A DNA stretch of 64,000 bases from Mycobacterium asiaticum DSM 44297 (GCF_000613245.1 NZ_HG964939.1:107724-171723); one strand, 5' to 3'; counted from the stretch's first letter, positions 1 through 9,888 are shown. A program made the numbers and translations. Notes: generated from the letters alone by a model not told the origin.

Positions 1-294
1 GCGCGCGGCCGATGCTGGGCGCCTCGTTATGGTTGACTGCCGAGTGCCTGATGCACGAGATTGCCCCTGACATTCGCGGAAGGGGTAGTGGGAACTGCGA
101 ACCTGGGTGTTGATCGTGCGTTTGTTCGCGGGGGTCGTCGGGATGCCCACCGCGGCCGCGACGCCGGGCTACCGAGGACAAGGACGACTGACCAATGCTG
201 GGCCGGTTGTGGCTATTTTGCGGTGCTTTCCGTCGTGGCAATGTTGACGGGTCGTGGGGGCAACAATGACGGCTTCTAGCCGCGAGGGTCGACG
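1..294. other. No supported gene; upstream region of the STAND gene
   Basis: A 72-codon open frame covers 61-279, but its composition looks like GC-rich shadow sequence and matches no family I know. A 24-codon ATG frame at 194-268 is also possible but unsupported. Any promoter for the gene beginning at 295 should lie here; I see no clear -10/-35 pair. Confidence 0.4.
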
Positions 295-3051
295 GTGACT
301 GCTGATGGCGGCACGATTGCCGCCTACGGCTTCCGACGACAGTACCTTGCAGCAGCGGAAGAAATTCTCCGCATCATCGCGGAACGTGTCGACGATCTCA
401 GTGGGCTCACTCTGGTAATCGAACCGACACGCGCAGACCTCGGAACCGCCAGCGATGCTGACGATGACATCGTCGACTTCGCAATAGAAGTCGACGGCAC
501 CGTTGTCCGCCGCGTGCAGGTCAAATCCTCAAAGACTCCATCGAGTATGAATCCGCTGAGGCACTCCGACGCGTCTTCGATTTTCAAGCGAATGGGAACC
601 AACGCCGGTGAGGCTGTGATCCTCACCAACAAGCCCCTCGCAAAAAAGCTTCTGAACGCATGCGGGCCGCCGACTAGGTCGCCAGACGACCAAGAGATAT
701 ATCCCGTAGTCGCGAAAGCGATAACGGGCGGAACGTCAGACCCAAGCAGGATGGTACTGCGCGATGAACGAAGTGCCCCGGCCATCAAGCAGTCAATCCT
801 GGCACTCATCCGCGAACTACGCCAAGACCACGCGTTGGGGCGCGGCGAACGCTCGGTTGAGCTCCTTGCCGCGCTTCTGATGGATTCGATCTTCGAATCT
901 GCAGCTGATTTATCACCACGTCGGTTAAGCGGAGAAGACATCAGGGCCTTGCTATGTCTGCCGGATGCTCAAATAGCGCATGCTCTAAGGGGATTCGACT
1001 GGGGTATGCCACTCAGCGAGGTCCCTAGACTGATCTCGGCCGTCCCGCGAACGGAAGAACTGGCCACGATCACCAAGCTCTTCACCGAGTCAGTTACGAC
1101 GCGCAACCCCAAGGTTGTGATACTCACCGGTGTCACCGGCTTCGGCAAGAGCACCATTGCAGCCGACTTCTGCCACCTCAACAGGCACTTCTTTGAAGAA
1201 GTGTGCTGGGTCGATTCCCGTTCGGTCGATCTGGTGCAAGCCAGGATCAAAGACGTCTTGGCCGCGGCAGGAGTCGATGTCCCTTCGGTGAGCGACCTCG
1301 GCGCCGCTTTCCAGACTGAAATGTCTTGCCGGAGAAGGCCTTTCATACTTGTCTTCGATGGGGCCCAATCGGGACAGGATATAGCACCATTCATTCCGAC
1401 AAGCGGGTGCGGGTTGGTCGTGGTGACCACAAACGACAGTACAGGCTGGGCGCCTACGGCAATCCGACTACATGTCGGATCCTTCACGGAGGATGAGGCA
1501 ACGGCATGCTTCGAGGCCTACGCCGGCCTAAAACCCGGGGTTCATTCTGACGTGGTCCGGGAGGTCGTCAAGCGCCTTGAACGGCTTCCCCTCGCAATTG
1601 CGATGGCAGCATTGTACTTTCGAAATGCCGACGAGGACATTAGCCAACTTTCAGAGAAGTACTTCGCAAGCCTTGAGGATGCCCTCGACGACGACTCAGC
1701 CAAGCCCGACGACTTCGACAAGACGGCCTTCGCCGCAATTCGGTTCGCGGTCAGCCAGCTCGGAGAGACCGCGGGCGCCGGCAACGCCTACAAGCGCGAG
1801 ACCCAGCTCCTTGTCTATCATTCAGCATTCTTCGCGCCGGAACTCATCCCGCTAAACCTAGTTCTACAGACCGTCGAAAATGATTTTGTGACACTCGATT
1901 TGACTAACCCACCATCGCCTGTGGAAGCTAGTCAGCAGCGCCGAAACGCGATTCTCACAAATCTGAGGTCACAGACCATCGCACAAAGGCGCCGCTATGT
2001 TGATGCCTCTGGCGCATCCAACCCGGCGAGTGACACCATCAACATTCACCCTCTCGTTCACGAGATCCTGCGGACCATCCATCAGCAAGCCGCGCCCCAT
2101 GAGGCCGACCTCATCGCCTTGCTTGCTGTGTTCATGGGTTGCCTATACGGGTGGATTATCGAACTTCGCCGAACAGGCGCCTTCTTCCCCGTCGAACAGC
2201 TACTCACACACGGCGATTGGATACTCAAACTTGCCGATGACATCACCGTCACCGACAACGCTGATTCTCAAGCTGTCTACGTATTCCGTTGCGCCAAGCT
2301 CTTTCTGAGGGCCGAGATCGCGAACTGCTATGCTGCGCGCGGAGAATACCAGCGAGGCGTCGATCTACTCGAGCAGGTCCTCGAAGAGTCCGCAACCGTT
2401 ACGCTGACCGTGGCTCCACAAAGTATGGTCACGAAGGTCGCCTGTGACGCGATATCCGACGCCGTGGCAGGAAATCTAGGTTTTGACGTGGCTGCCCGCA
2501 TTGCGCAACGCGCCATCGCGGAACTAACGACACTTGAGCAGTTCGCTGACCAGCCAAAACGCGGCGACGTAATCTATGCCTTCGCAATCCAAGCAGCACA
2601 GTCAATCAACAGCTTTGGCACCTCCGACGCTCGCGAGCTCGCCGAACAACTAGCCGCGATCGCTGATCGACAACTACTGTCGAAGATCCCAGACTCAGCG
2701 GTAATCAATACGATCGACAAGTCACTGAAGAACGGCCAATTCACTCAGGCGCTGACCCTGACCAAGTCGGCACGAAGCGGCGTTTCCGCTTTGCATCAGA
2801 ACATCATGTTCGACAATTTCGAGGTCATCGCGAATCTACACCTCGGCCGATTCGCGGCCGCCGCCGAAGGTATCGACCGCATCGTCGCTGTCGCCGGAGG
2901 CGGGACTTACCTGCAACAATTTTTGCACGCCGCCTATAACGAGGTTGGGGATGCGTTAACGGCAACACGGCCGTCGTGGATCGGCAAGTCACCGCGTCTA
3001 GTAGCTCATCACGCGAAGCTCATAGAGCTACGTGCGCAACTGGATACATAG
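295..3051 (+). CDS. STAND-type NTPase with N-terminal PD-(D/E)xK-like nuclease domain, predicted defence protein
   Basis: A 918-aa protein with a GTG start. The first ~180 residues resemble the Cap4-like/DUF4297 nuclease fold: an acidic stretch near residues 56-65 (D61, E65) is followed by a Q-V-K at 75-77, the spacing expected of a PD-(D/E)xK core. An NTPase follows, with Walker A GVTGFGKST at 279-287, Walker B-like hydrophobic run ending in D355 near 350-356, a VVVTT sensor-like strand and an NB-ARC-style LPLA motif near 430. The last ~400 residues are helical and TPR-like. In known families this layout couples sensing of an invader by the repeat region to activation of a nuclease. That role is inferred here. 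It stands alone with no obvious partner, and its GC content is lower than that of the chromosome at the right end. Confidence 0.7.
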   Translation: MTADGGTIAAYGFRRQYLAAAEEILRIIAERVDDLSGLTLVIEPTRADLGTASDADDDIVDFAIEVDGTVVRRVQVKSSKTPSSMNPLRHSDASSIFKRMGTNAGEAVILTNKPLAKKLLNACGPPTRSPDDQEIYPVVAKAITGGTSDPSRMVLRDERSAPAIKQSILALIRELRQDHALGRGERSVELLAALLMDSIFESAADLSPRRLSGEDIRALLCLPDAQIAHALRGFDWGMPLSEVPRLISAVPRTEELATITKLFTESVTTRNPKVVILTGVTGFGKSTIAADFCHLNRHFFEEVCWVDSRSVDLVQARIKDVLAAAGVDVPSVSDLGAAFQTEMSCRRRPFILVFDGAQSGQDIAPFIPTSGCGLVVVTTNDSTGWAPTAIRLHVGSFTEDEATACFEAYAGLKPGVHSDVVREVVKRLERLPLAIAMAALYFRNADEDISQLSEKYFASLEDALDDDSAKPDDFDKTAFAAIRFAVSQLGETAGAGNAYKRETQLLVYHSAFFAPELIPLNLVLQTVENDFVTLDLTNPPSPVEASQQRRNAILTNLRSQTIAQRRRYVDASGASNPASDTINIHPLVHEILRTIHQQAAPHEADLIALLAVFMGCLYGWIIELRRTGAFFPVEQLLTHGDWILKLADDITVTDNADSQAVYVFRCAKLFLRAEIANCYAARGEYQRGVDLLEQVLEESATVTLTVAPQSMVTKVACDAISDAVAGNLGFDVAARIAQRAIAELTTLEQFADQPKRGDVIYAFAIQAAQSINSFGTSDARELAEQLAAIADRQLLSKIPDSAVINTIDKSLKNGQFTQALTLTKSARSGVSALHQNIMFDNFEVIANLHLGRFAAAAEGIDRIVAVAGGGTYLQQFLHAAYNEVGDALTATRPSWIGKSPRLVAHHAKLIELRAQLDT

Positions 3052-3167
3052 CCAAGCATGCAACTTAGCGCCAGCGGCGCGTGCGATCGGCAGACCGCCT
3101 CGGACCCGACTTAGGACAAGTTGTGGGGCCATGTGGCGAAAAGGCGATTTCTGGCAAACTCACAACA

Positions 3168-3436
3168 TGCCAGGCATCAACGGCCGCAACGCCGATCCTG
3201 CATTCCTGCGTGCGAAGTTGGCCCGCATTCGTGAGCCCCACGTTGCACCGCTCAGTCAGCTCGCCGACGACATCGCTTATGCGCGGGGCCGGCCCCGCGG
3301 CCTCACTGGTCGAGCGGCTCTACTACCACGGCGGCAACACAACCGGCGGCAGATCACCTTCGACGGTGAAATGTTCTTTCTCCACGCCACCCAAACGCTC
3401 TGTAAGCGGCACGAGAACCTCTTCGGGAACTACTGA
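3168..3436 (+). pseudogene. Possible uracil-DNA-glycosylase-like N-terminal remnant
   Basis: From the ATG at 3168 the first ~40 residues (MPGINGRNADPAFLRAKLAR, then a stretch with PHVAPLSQLADDIA) look like genuine actinobacterial coding sequence. They resemble the N-terminus of short uracil-DNA-glycosylase-superfamily proteins. After about residue 45 the frame loses any protein-like character, and another frame carries the next plausible residues, so the gene seems truncated or frameshifted. The family call is from memory of similar N-termini and is weak. Confidence 0.25.
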
Positions 3437-4346
3437 CCCGCCTTATCAAGCAAACTCCGCGCGAATCCCGCTAGTCGGTTGCCTGTGGTTTTCGGGCCTC
3501 ATGTGCAACGCTGCAATGCGAGGGATGCCGCGGCTGGGCCACGACGACGTGCCCGAACCTCCATGTGGCCCTTAGCCTTACACCGTCGCTACCGAAAAGG
3601 CAATAGCTGGACGAGGCACCGTCATCGGTGCGACTACGCCGCCGACCACTGCGCGTCAGGCACCGCCGGCTGCGGTTTGGTTGGTGCTAGGGCGTTAGTC
3701 AGTCAGTTCCGGTACCGGTGCCTCGTCTCGCTGGTCCGGTCAGGGTCGTCCAGCCACCACCGAACTACATTCCGTACGCACCGACACCGCCGTCGTGGCT
3801 GTCGCGTGACGCGAAAGCGGAGCTTCACGGCCTGGAACGCCTGGAAATCGTCAAGCCGCAGGACCCGGCCGCCTTGGCCGTGTAGTGCGAGACGTGGCCC
3901 TCGGTTCGTGCTCGGAAGTCGACCAACGGGCCGACCTTTCAGCGGTGCTGTAAGTGGCGACCGTGCACTCGATGGTCACCGCAGTCGACGGCGTTGCGCC
4001 CTCGTACCGCGCTGCCTTGAAGCTCACGGAGGACGACTGGGCCGCGGCTCACTTGGGTGAATCGGGCGTTTCAGCGATGGCTGAGGTACCCCGGTGCCGA
4101 CGGGGCGATGGCGGGCAACCGACGCCGTCGTCGTCCTGGCGCGACTGACGACCGAATCGATGGTCGCCCCGTTCTGTCGGGGTCCTCCCTTACCCTGGAA
4201 TCGCTCACGAGCGGACGGCCGTTTGGGTACCTGGCCCGCCGTCCCGGCAACCGCGCCCCACCGCACGGTGCCCCAGGGGAAGAGCCGGCACGTGACACGT
4301 GCAAGTGGTGGACGCCCGAGGGTGGCGTCGCCGGGAATGGCGGAAA
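3437..4346. other. Gene-poor stretch, nothing supported
   Basis: About 900 bases without a convincing gene. Open frames on both strands are arginine- and proline-rich, typical of GC-rich noncoding or decayed DNA. A short frame near 3960-4060 (VHSMVTAVDGVAPSYRAALK) might be a relic of a small phage-type gene, but too little is left to name it. Confidence 0.4.
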
Positions 4347-5013
4347 ATGACCGAACTGAACCAGATTGAAAATGGGCACAACTCGGAGCGTCAGATCAAT
4401 TGGGATAACTACGCCTACACCCGGCCCATCGCTGCCGCGTTAACGGCCACGTTCGCAGTGCCGTTCGGCAACCAAGACACGGGTGGGGGCCGCGTCTTCA
4501 TCTCCCACGACAGCATCTTGGAGGGTGGCGTCTACCTGATGGTCGGGTCCGGTTTTGACGGCCCGTCGATGACCGTCTGCGAGGCTGTCGAGCCAGACGA
4601 TGGCTACGGCGTCGGCCTCTACAACCGCGAGGGCTACACCCGAGCGTTCGCCGAGGATCAAACCGTGACCACACCGGAAGCCGTTGTGGCGCTTGCCAAG
4701 AAGGCGCTTGCGCTAGTGTCCGAATACGACGCCAGTGACGGCACCTACACCGTGTGGACCCGCCACCTGGACGGCAACGCAAGGACACACGCTCACGCTG
4801 CGCCTTTCGGTCGCCGAGTTGGCGAACGCTCTCGACCCAATTGCCGACGTTGTCGACGCCGCTGTTGGCGGAGTGACATGGACACGCGACACGCAGAGCC
4901 TATCTGTGACTATCCCGAATACTCCGACTGCGCCGGATGCCCTGTCGCGCGCTGGCTTTGATGCTGTCGAGCATGCGAGGAAGGAACCCTTGGCTAAACG
5001 ACCTACAGCATGA
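4347..5013 (+). pseudogene. Hypothetical protein gene with an apparent frameshift near 4780
   Basis: The ATG at 4347 opens a plausible frame (MTELNQIENGHNSERQINWD) that stays protein-like to about residue 145, around base 4780. It then turns into an arginine/cysteine-rich run. The neighbouring frame takes over with sensible sequence (GHTLTLRLSVAELANALDPI and onward) to the stop at 5013. One gained or lost base near 4780 would join the two into a protein of about 221 residues. I do not recognise the family; there are no membrane segments or catalytic motifs. It sits beside another small gene at 4973, which hints at a decayed phage or plasmid-type cassette. Confidence 0.4.
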
Positions 5014-5140
5014 ACTGCGCGAATTCCTGGCACTCGCCGAACGAGCTTTGGACGACACCCCCGGCCCTACGCCCGTACAACTGGACGACGTACTCGCTCA
5101 AGAGCGTGCACTCGTCACACAACTACGGACAGGCGGATGA
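4973..5140 (+). CDS. Small helical hypothetical protein
   Basis: A 55-codon frame whose last ~48 residues (LNDLQHELREFLALAERALD, then PTPVQLDDVLAQERALVTQL) look like a real amphipathic helical protein rather than shadow sequence. The start is uncertain: ATG codons at 4937 and 4973 are both possible and neither has a strong ribosome site. It overlaps the tail of the preceding frameshifted gene by 41 bases. No family recognised. Confidence 0.35.
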   Translation: MRGRNPWLNDLQHELREFLALAERALDDTPGPTPVQLDDVLAQERALVTQLRTGG

Positions 5141-5231
5141 GCTGGTCACCCCCAACCGCGCCACCGTTCGTTGGCGCCGACGGCGTGCGAATCAGCCGCA
5201 GAGCGCCAGACCGCACGAAGCCATTGCACAG

Positions 5232-5453
5232 TCAGCTGCGTTGGCGCTCAAGCGCGCAGGAGCAGCCACGGTATCGATCCTGACGATAGGCCGGTGGCTC
5301 GATATGAACAACCGGCGCACGGGTGGGGTCTACAACAGACATATTCGTAACCGGCCCTACGACCCGGACATCTCGATAACCCAAAGCCTCGAGCAGATCC
5401 GAAAGGTGTGTCGCGGACCCGTGGACGTCACCGATGATGTCGTAGCCAGTCAT
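5232..5453 (-). pseudogene. Truncated metallophosphoesterase (calcineurin-like) N-terminus
   Basis: Reading leftwards from the ATG at 5453, the protein begins MTGYDIIGDVHGSATHLSDL and continues to LGYRD. This is the first metal-binding block (GDVHG) of PrpE/diadenosine-tetraphosphatase-like phosphoesterases. The second block expected next, G-D-x-x-D-R-G, never appears. After about residue 30 the sequence switches to unrelated residues and stops at 74. The family is normally 240-320 residues, so this is a fragment joined to other DNA near base 5370. Confidence 0.5.
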
Positions 5454-5610
5454 CAGGAGATGTTGACAGTCTGCAGGATGCGGCGAAAGCCACCGACATG
5501 AGGGCCACGCCTCGCGGTATGCCTGAATGGGGTGCGTGCCCCGATTGGGGCATTGGCCCTGCGAAGTATCGGCCACGATGTCCGCCATAGCCATCGAGTC
5601 GACCTCTACC

Positions 5611-6453
5611 TCACAGGCATTCGCCTGCGTGGACCATGTGGCACGTCGGACATGCGGTCTTCTGGGTTGCTGCGGCCTCCGATGACGGAGTCCCGGAATT
5701 TCGCTGCGTCCCACGGCGGAATCGCTCCTTGATGTGGGTATCCGTCCGAATGAGATTGAGCTTTGGCTCATCGAGAGCGGACAACACCCGATCAATCGCC
5801 TCGCGAACTTCGGCAACGAACTCACGCTGACGGTTCTGTGCGAATGCTTCTGCGTATGGCCAGGTTCTACGGACCTCAATGCCCGGACGTATGTGCAACT
5901 GCTGCCGAGGTGGCCGCTTGTTCGCCCAATCCTCGAGGCTTCGCCTTTCACTGTCACATGCGTAGCCACGCTTTAGGAGCCAGTCGAAGAACCTTGGATC
6001 AGCCACCTGGTCGCGGGTTCGCGCTCCGGCGCACCCCTCACGGAAATCGTCGATCCACTGATTTACGTATTGCCGCCCGGACAGTTGCCTGTCTGGGAAC
6101 CACCGCTGGATTGGTTGCGCGAATCGGTAGGCCAACTGGAAGTTGGACTGAAGTGTCCAATCGGGATGGTTTCCCAGGTCGATGAGCGCCTTGACTTTCG
6201 TCGGATCGGAGTAGACACGCGTGTATTGAGCCTTGAGTTCGGCGGGCCACACATGCAGGCGAACGTGGTCGCCGTCGACCCTCAGGCCGACCCGGTCAAA
6301 GGCGACCAGTTGATCGCCGGGGAACTTGACAGTGAATCCGGGCAGGCAACAGTCTCCCCTTGGGCTAAGCACTTCTCCGCCGTTGTCGAACGTTGCGGTG
6401 ATTCCAGTGGCTTGCTCCAGAATCGCTCCAAGGCTATGCAAGAGACTCGCCAT
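5611..6453 (-). CDS. Hypothetical protein with C-terminal CxxC/HxxxxC zinc-ribbon-like tail
   Basis: About 280 residues from the ATG at 6453 (MASLLHSLGAILEQ); an in-frame TTG at 6504 would add 17 residues. Codon use and composition look genuine across the whole length: many aromatic residues, and WTLQSNFQLAYRFAQPIQRW in the middle. The last residues read CPTCHMVHAGEC, a plausible metal-binding tail seen in several small actinobacterial proteins of unknown function. No enzyme motif is visible. It converges on the fragment DNA at 5232-5453 and has no operon partner. Function unknown. Confidence 0.6.
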   Translation of the reverse strand: MASLLHSLGAILEQATGITATFDNGGEVLSPRGDCCLPGFTVKFPGDQLVAFDRVGLRVDGDHVRLHVWPAELKAQYTRVYSDPTKVKALIDLGNHPDWTLQSNFQLAYRFAQPIQRWFPDRQLSGRQYVNQWIDDFREGCAGARTRDQVADPRFFDWLLKRGYACDSERRSLEDWANKRPPRQQLHIRPGIEVRRTWPYAEAFAQNRQREFVAEVREAIDRVLSALDEPKLNLIRTDTHIKERFRRGTQRNSGTPSSEAAATQKTACPTCHMVHAGECL

Positions 6454-6634
6454 TTTGTCGCGGCGGTGTTGCGGAACATCGGCTATACAAGTTGTCTCCC
6501 CCAATTATGCCTTGATCTGTCACGACCCAACGTTGTCCATGAGCCTAAGCGCCACTCGGCGGTTCAGGCGAAGAACTGCGGAACGACCCGTAGGCTCCCC
6601 GCAGACAGCCGCGGAGCCACGCAGGCTGACCGGC

Positions 6635-6775
6635 TTGCACGACCTCGAATTCATCGATTCCGAGCTGCAATTGGTCGCGGCGCTTCGCCGTGCGGGTCGG
6701 GAGGGTGGTGGGCCGCTGCCGTCGACAGAAGTGGCGGATGCGCTGCTGGATGAACGCCACGCATTTGGCGCGTCG
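6635..6775 (+). pseudogene. Fragment of an actinobacterial hypothetical protein
   Basis: The frame at 6635-6775 reads LHDLEFIDSELQLVAALRRA, then GPLPSTEVADALLDERHAFG. It looks like a genuine coding segment with no proper start, and it merges into arginine-rich shadow on both sides. It resembles small mycobacterial proteins of unknown function with an FIDSEL core. I see nothing else in the gap from 6505 to 7065. Confidence 0.3.
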
Positions 6776-7065
6776 CAAGTCTTAGCTCCCGGTCATCAGC
6801 CACGACCGCCAGTTTCGGCTTGGTTCCCAGCGCGACCGCGCCGAGGAGGATTCGGCCGGGGCTTCTGGCTGGTATTTCTAGCCAACTAGTGGGCCATCCG
6901 TGGTGCACAGAGGGCGAGCCAGACCGGTGTCGACGGTCAAGCATCATCATTCTATTGTGCGGCAGGTGCTTTCGCAGTGCGCGGCAGAGCCGGCCGATAG
7001 TTGGCGCCGGGACGGCGGCCAAGAAGCGTTCGATTTGGCGCAAACCTGCTGCCTATTATTGACAG

Positions 7066-8190
7066 ATGCTGAGGGACAAGGACATCTCGCCCGAAGAGGC
7101 CCTGGGCGCAGGCCGCGCGGAGAAGTTGAGAAACCTTGATGCCCTCATCGAGCCCTTACGTCGGCTCACTGACGATGCGGTGCATGTTGAGATTAATACC
7201 CAGCCGATAACCAAAATTCAGGTTTCAGCTTTGATGGAATCGATTCAGGGTGATCCGCAGCAGCATTGGCGCTGCTCTGATATGGCGAGCGGAAAACTGT
7301 CCTGCGTAGGCAATGTGTCGAAGAATGTCAGTTACAGCGATAGCGATACGGTCGCGGCGGTGGTGCTGCCGTCTCTCCATACGCAGCTCATCTCCTGGTG
7401 GCTCAACCACGCGTGGCGCTTTGTCGAAGTGGCAACAGCGTGCTCTCGCAGTTTGATTGAGTGGGATCTTCATGTTGCGGCCATCCTTGCTAGGGCGATT
7501 ATCGAAGAGGTCGCCTGTTTGCTGTATGAGGCAAAAGCCATCTCCGAGATTTGGTCGAACTTCAAGCAACGCCCTGCCCGTGATCCGGCAGGGATTCGCA
7601 ACGCTTTAAACCCACTCCTGATTGACTTTCTGACGGGACACCGGGGAATGAAGGAACTTGGGACGGCTGACGCGATCAATGTGATGACTTACGTAGATAA
7701 GTTGGAGAAGGAGTCAGGTCTAGAGGGCCTTCGCGATCATTACTACGCGTGGCTTTCGAATATTGCTCACCCAGCTGTCGGCTCGCGGATCGCATATATA
7801 GGTCCCATCCGGTCTTATCCCTTCAACGCCATGAGTCTGCGGCGGATAACGAAAAAGCCCAAGGCCGTCGACAAGAGCGATGGTGAGACTGAAGGACGCG
7901 GTTACCCGCTGGCCAGCATGGCGGCTGACACGTTGGTGACTGTTGGGGAGATGGGCTGTTTGCTCCTGACGCAGTCGCTTCGACTCGTTGATGACTTTGG
8001 CTTAACAACCAAGGCCTATCGATTCACTGACCAGCCATACTGGCGCAAGTTACGACATCTCAGCTCTCAACGTGAATGCCCATGTGGGTGCGGGAAATGG
8101 AAGGGGAACCAGCACCAGTGGGGCAAGCCAACTCCCCCTATCAGCGCGGTCGCTGGAACTGGGCCAGTACCGAACACTAGCTATAGCTAG
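7066..8190 (+). CDS. Hypothetical protein with C-terminal SEC-C-like CxCGxG motif
   Basis: A 374-aa protein from the ATG at 7066. The composition is convincing throughout, with helical segments around WWLNHAWRFVEVATACSRSL and the following IEEVACLLYEA region. Near the C-terminus (residues ~340-356) is CPCGCGKWKGNQHQWG, a cysteine/histidine cluster similar to small zinc knuckles. The central region vaguely recalls helical HEPN/AbiV-like proteins often found in defence islands. That resemblance is only impressionistic and I do not assign it. It stands alone between decayed DNA and the convergent phosphatase gene at 8288. Confidence 0.6.
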   Translation: MLRDKDISPEEALGAGRAEKLRNLDALIEPLRRLTDDAVHVEINTQPITKIQVSALMESIQGDPQQHWRCSDMASGKLSCVGNVSKNVSYSDSDTVAAVVLPSLHTQLISWWLNHAWRFVEVATACSRSLIEWDLHVAAILARAIIEEVACLLYEAKAISEIWSNFKQRPARDPAGIRNALNPLLIDFLTGHRGMKELGTADAINVMTYVDKLEKESGLEGLRDHYYAWLSNIAHPAVGSRIAYIGPIRSYPFNAMSLRRITKKPKAVDKSDGETEGRGYPLASMAADTLVTVGEMGCLLLTQSLRLVDDFGLTTKAYRFTDQPYWRKLRHLSSQRECPCGCGKWKGNQHQWGKPTPPISAVAGTGPVPNTSYS

Positions 8191-8287
8191 GCCGTGACGG
8201 CGCCGCTATTTCCCTGGGGCGCAGTCAGGCCGCAATCGTGGGCCCGACACGGAACGAGGATTTGCCCCGGGTCGCCGCCGACCCCCC

Positions 8288-8887
8288 TCACGGGGTGTCG
8301 TCACGGTTGCGGCAGGCGGCTCGATCGCGTAGCACCTGGTGTTGAGCCCGGGTATCCGGGACGTGGTGGTGACCCTTCTTGGTTCCCGCCCGCAGGCGGC
8401 TAAGTTCGGCGATCGCGCCATGGTAGTCCAGCCCGCCGTCGATGAGGCGGCAGCCGATGACGGTGCAGGTGCGTCCCTTACCGCCCCAGCAGTGCACGTA
8501 CACGATTTTGCCGGCGTCCAGCTCGCTTTGGATGTAGTCGAGGATCTTGTCGTAGCCCTTGTCGTCAGCCAAGATGTCGTTGTCACGGATTCCGAACCGG
8601 TGATGACGCGGTACCGGCCGCCCGGCTTTCTCGGCCTCCTCGTGTAGCAGCTTTGTTTCGTACGGCTGGGACATTTCGCCGGCTTCGGTCAAATCCACGA
8701 TGGAGTCGATACCAGCCTCGACGAGCAGGCGAACCTTCTGCCTCGCCTTCCGGTCCGAAAGCGAGCCTGGGTATTCGCCGGCGAGTAACCGACCGGGTTC
8801 CACCCACCACCCATGGATGGCCTCGTCGTGTGGCCATGATGGAGCAGAAGCCTGAATGTTGTTATCTACCAAAATAGTTATCTCCAT
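8288..8887 (-). CDS. Dual-specificity/tyrosine-type protein phosphatase
   Basis: A 199-aa protein whose active-site loop is visible as VHCWGGKGRTCTVIG near residues 130-144. The H-C-x5-R signature (HCWGGKGR) is that of cysteine-based phosphatases. An upstream aspartate (RDNDI region) could act as general acid. The enzyme should hydrolyse a phosphomonoester through a cysteinyl-phosphate. It is the last gene of a minus-strand trio and overlaps the macro-like gene by 10 bases. With an NrtR-type regulator opposite, the substrate may be an ADP-ribose-derived phosphate (such as ADP-ribose-1''-phosphate) rather than a phosphoprotein. This is inference. The C-terminal ~35 residues are arginine-rich and may be poorly conserved. 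Confidence 0.8.
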   Translation of the reverse strand: MEITILVDNNIQASAPSWPHDEAIHGWWVEPGRLLAGEYPGSLSDRKARQKVRLLVEAGIDSIVDLTEAGEMSQPYETKLLHEEAEKAGRPVPRHHRFGIRDNDILADDKGYDKILDYIQSELDAGKIVYVHCWGGKGRTCTVIGCRLIDGGLDYHGAIAELSRLRAGTKKGHHHVPDTRAQHQVLRDRAACRNRDDTP

Positions 8888-9888
8888 TCTTCGACCATTG
8901 CGCGGACCGAGGGGTGGACGCTGCCGTAGCCGACCACTCGGATATCCAAGCCGGCATGTTCCACGACAGCCAGGGCGCGTCGCATCGCGTCATCGATCCA
9001 CGCGTCGGAATTGCCGAAGGCCCCACCGCCCAACCGCGTCAGCAGCACTGTATTCGAGCCGCCGCAGACCGCCCGCTCCGCCGCCGCCAGCAGGCTGGCT
9101 TCGTAGGCGGCCTCGAGAACCAGGCGTGCGAACGATTCCCATGCAGGACGCGGGATCGGTGAATAGGCGACGGGCAGCGCTGAGCAGAACGCTTGCGACA
9201 CAATGCGCCGTGGGCGCTCCATCAAGTCGGTGACCTCGACATTGCTGTGCAAGCCGATGGCGAGTTGCCCTCGCAGATTGTCGCGAAGATCCTCGGTAGC
9301 GTCGGTAAGCAGATCGGTAATCGCATTGAGTCCTTGTAAGGTGCACAACGCGTAGCCGTTTCGCATCGTCCACAGAGCATCGACCGGCCGTCCGAGTTCC
9401 GAGGAGAGCGCGTGGCCTAAGGGGGCCAGTGCGTCGATTTGGCGATCGCTCGTTTGCCCGATCCCGCCACCGACGGGCACGCAGTAGTTGCGGTAGATGG
9501 TGGCGGCCCCGGCCGCAATCGCGCACGCTGGGCCCTGGGTAGGGTCGCCGGCGTATCGCGCCACGCCGTCCTCGGGTCGGACGCTGGGCCCGACCATTTC
9601 CAGAAGGTTGAACTGTGAGGCGACCTGGAACAGTGCGTCCGCGAATTCGGGATCGGCGTGCAGTGCTTGCGCGTCGCCGACGACGGCGGCTACGGTGCTG
9701 CGTTGCGCTACAGCCACATTCACCCGCGAGCGCAGTTCGGCCAGGGTTGGAATCGACAAGTCTCCGCACACGTACCGTTTGCCGTTGGCCGTCGACACCA
9801 ATTCGTCGCCCTCGACGCGCAAGCGGCGCTGGGTCGATTCGTAGTCGCTTTCGCGAAAACCGGTGAGGTGTTCGAACCAGTCGCTCAT
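8878..9888 (-). CDS. Macrodomain-like (ADP-ribose-binding) protein
   Basis: A 336-aa protein. I chose the ATG at 9888 because a good ribosome site (GAGGAG) lies 8 bases upstream and the start overlaps the previous stop as ATGA. Glycine-rich loops typical of large macrodomains are present: CVPVGGGIGQ near 150-160, and LTRLGGGAFGNSDAWI near the C-terminus, the latter like the phosphate-binding loop of PARG/Macro2 proteins. The fold should bind ADP-ribose or a derivative, possibly hydrolysing it. It sits between an ankyrin-repeat protein and a Cys-phosphatase and faces an NrtR-like Nudix regulator, consistent with an ADP-ribose/NAD pathway. The family call rests on loop patterns only. Confidence 0.55.
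   Translation of the reverse strand: MSDWFEHLTGFRESDYESTQRRLRVEGDELVSTANGKRYVCGDLSIPTLAELRSRVNVAVAQRSTVAAVVGDAQALHADPEFADALFQVASQFNLLEMVGPSVRPEDGVARYAGDPTQGPACAIAAGAATIYRNYCVPVGGGIGQTSDRQIDALAPLGHALSSELGRPVDALWTMRNGYALCTLQGLNAITDLLTDATEDLRDNLRGQLAIGLHSNVEVTDLMERPRRIVSQAFCSALPVAYSPIPRPAWESFARLVLEAAYEASLLAAAERAVCGGSNTVLLTRLGGGAFGNSDAWIDDAMRRALAVVEHAGLDIRVVGYGSVHPSVRAMVEEWR

Noticed and set aside
3479..4060. 193-codon plus-strand frame
   Set aside because: Extremely Arg/Pro/Ser-rich, no family resemblance, and typical of GC-rich noncoding sequence.
5010..5501. 163-codon plus-strand frame
   Set aside because: Its second half is antisense to the metallophosphoesterase fragment and its first half is a shifted frame of the small gene at 4973-5140.
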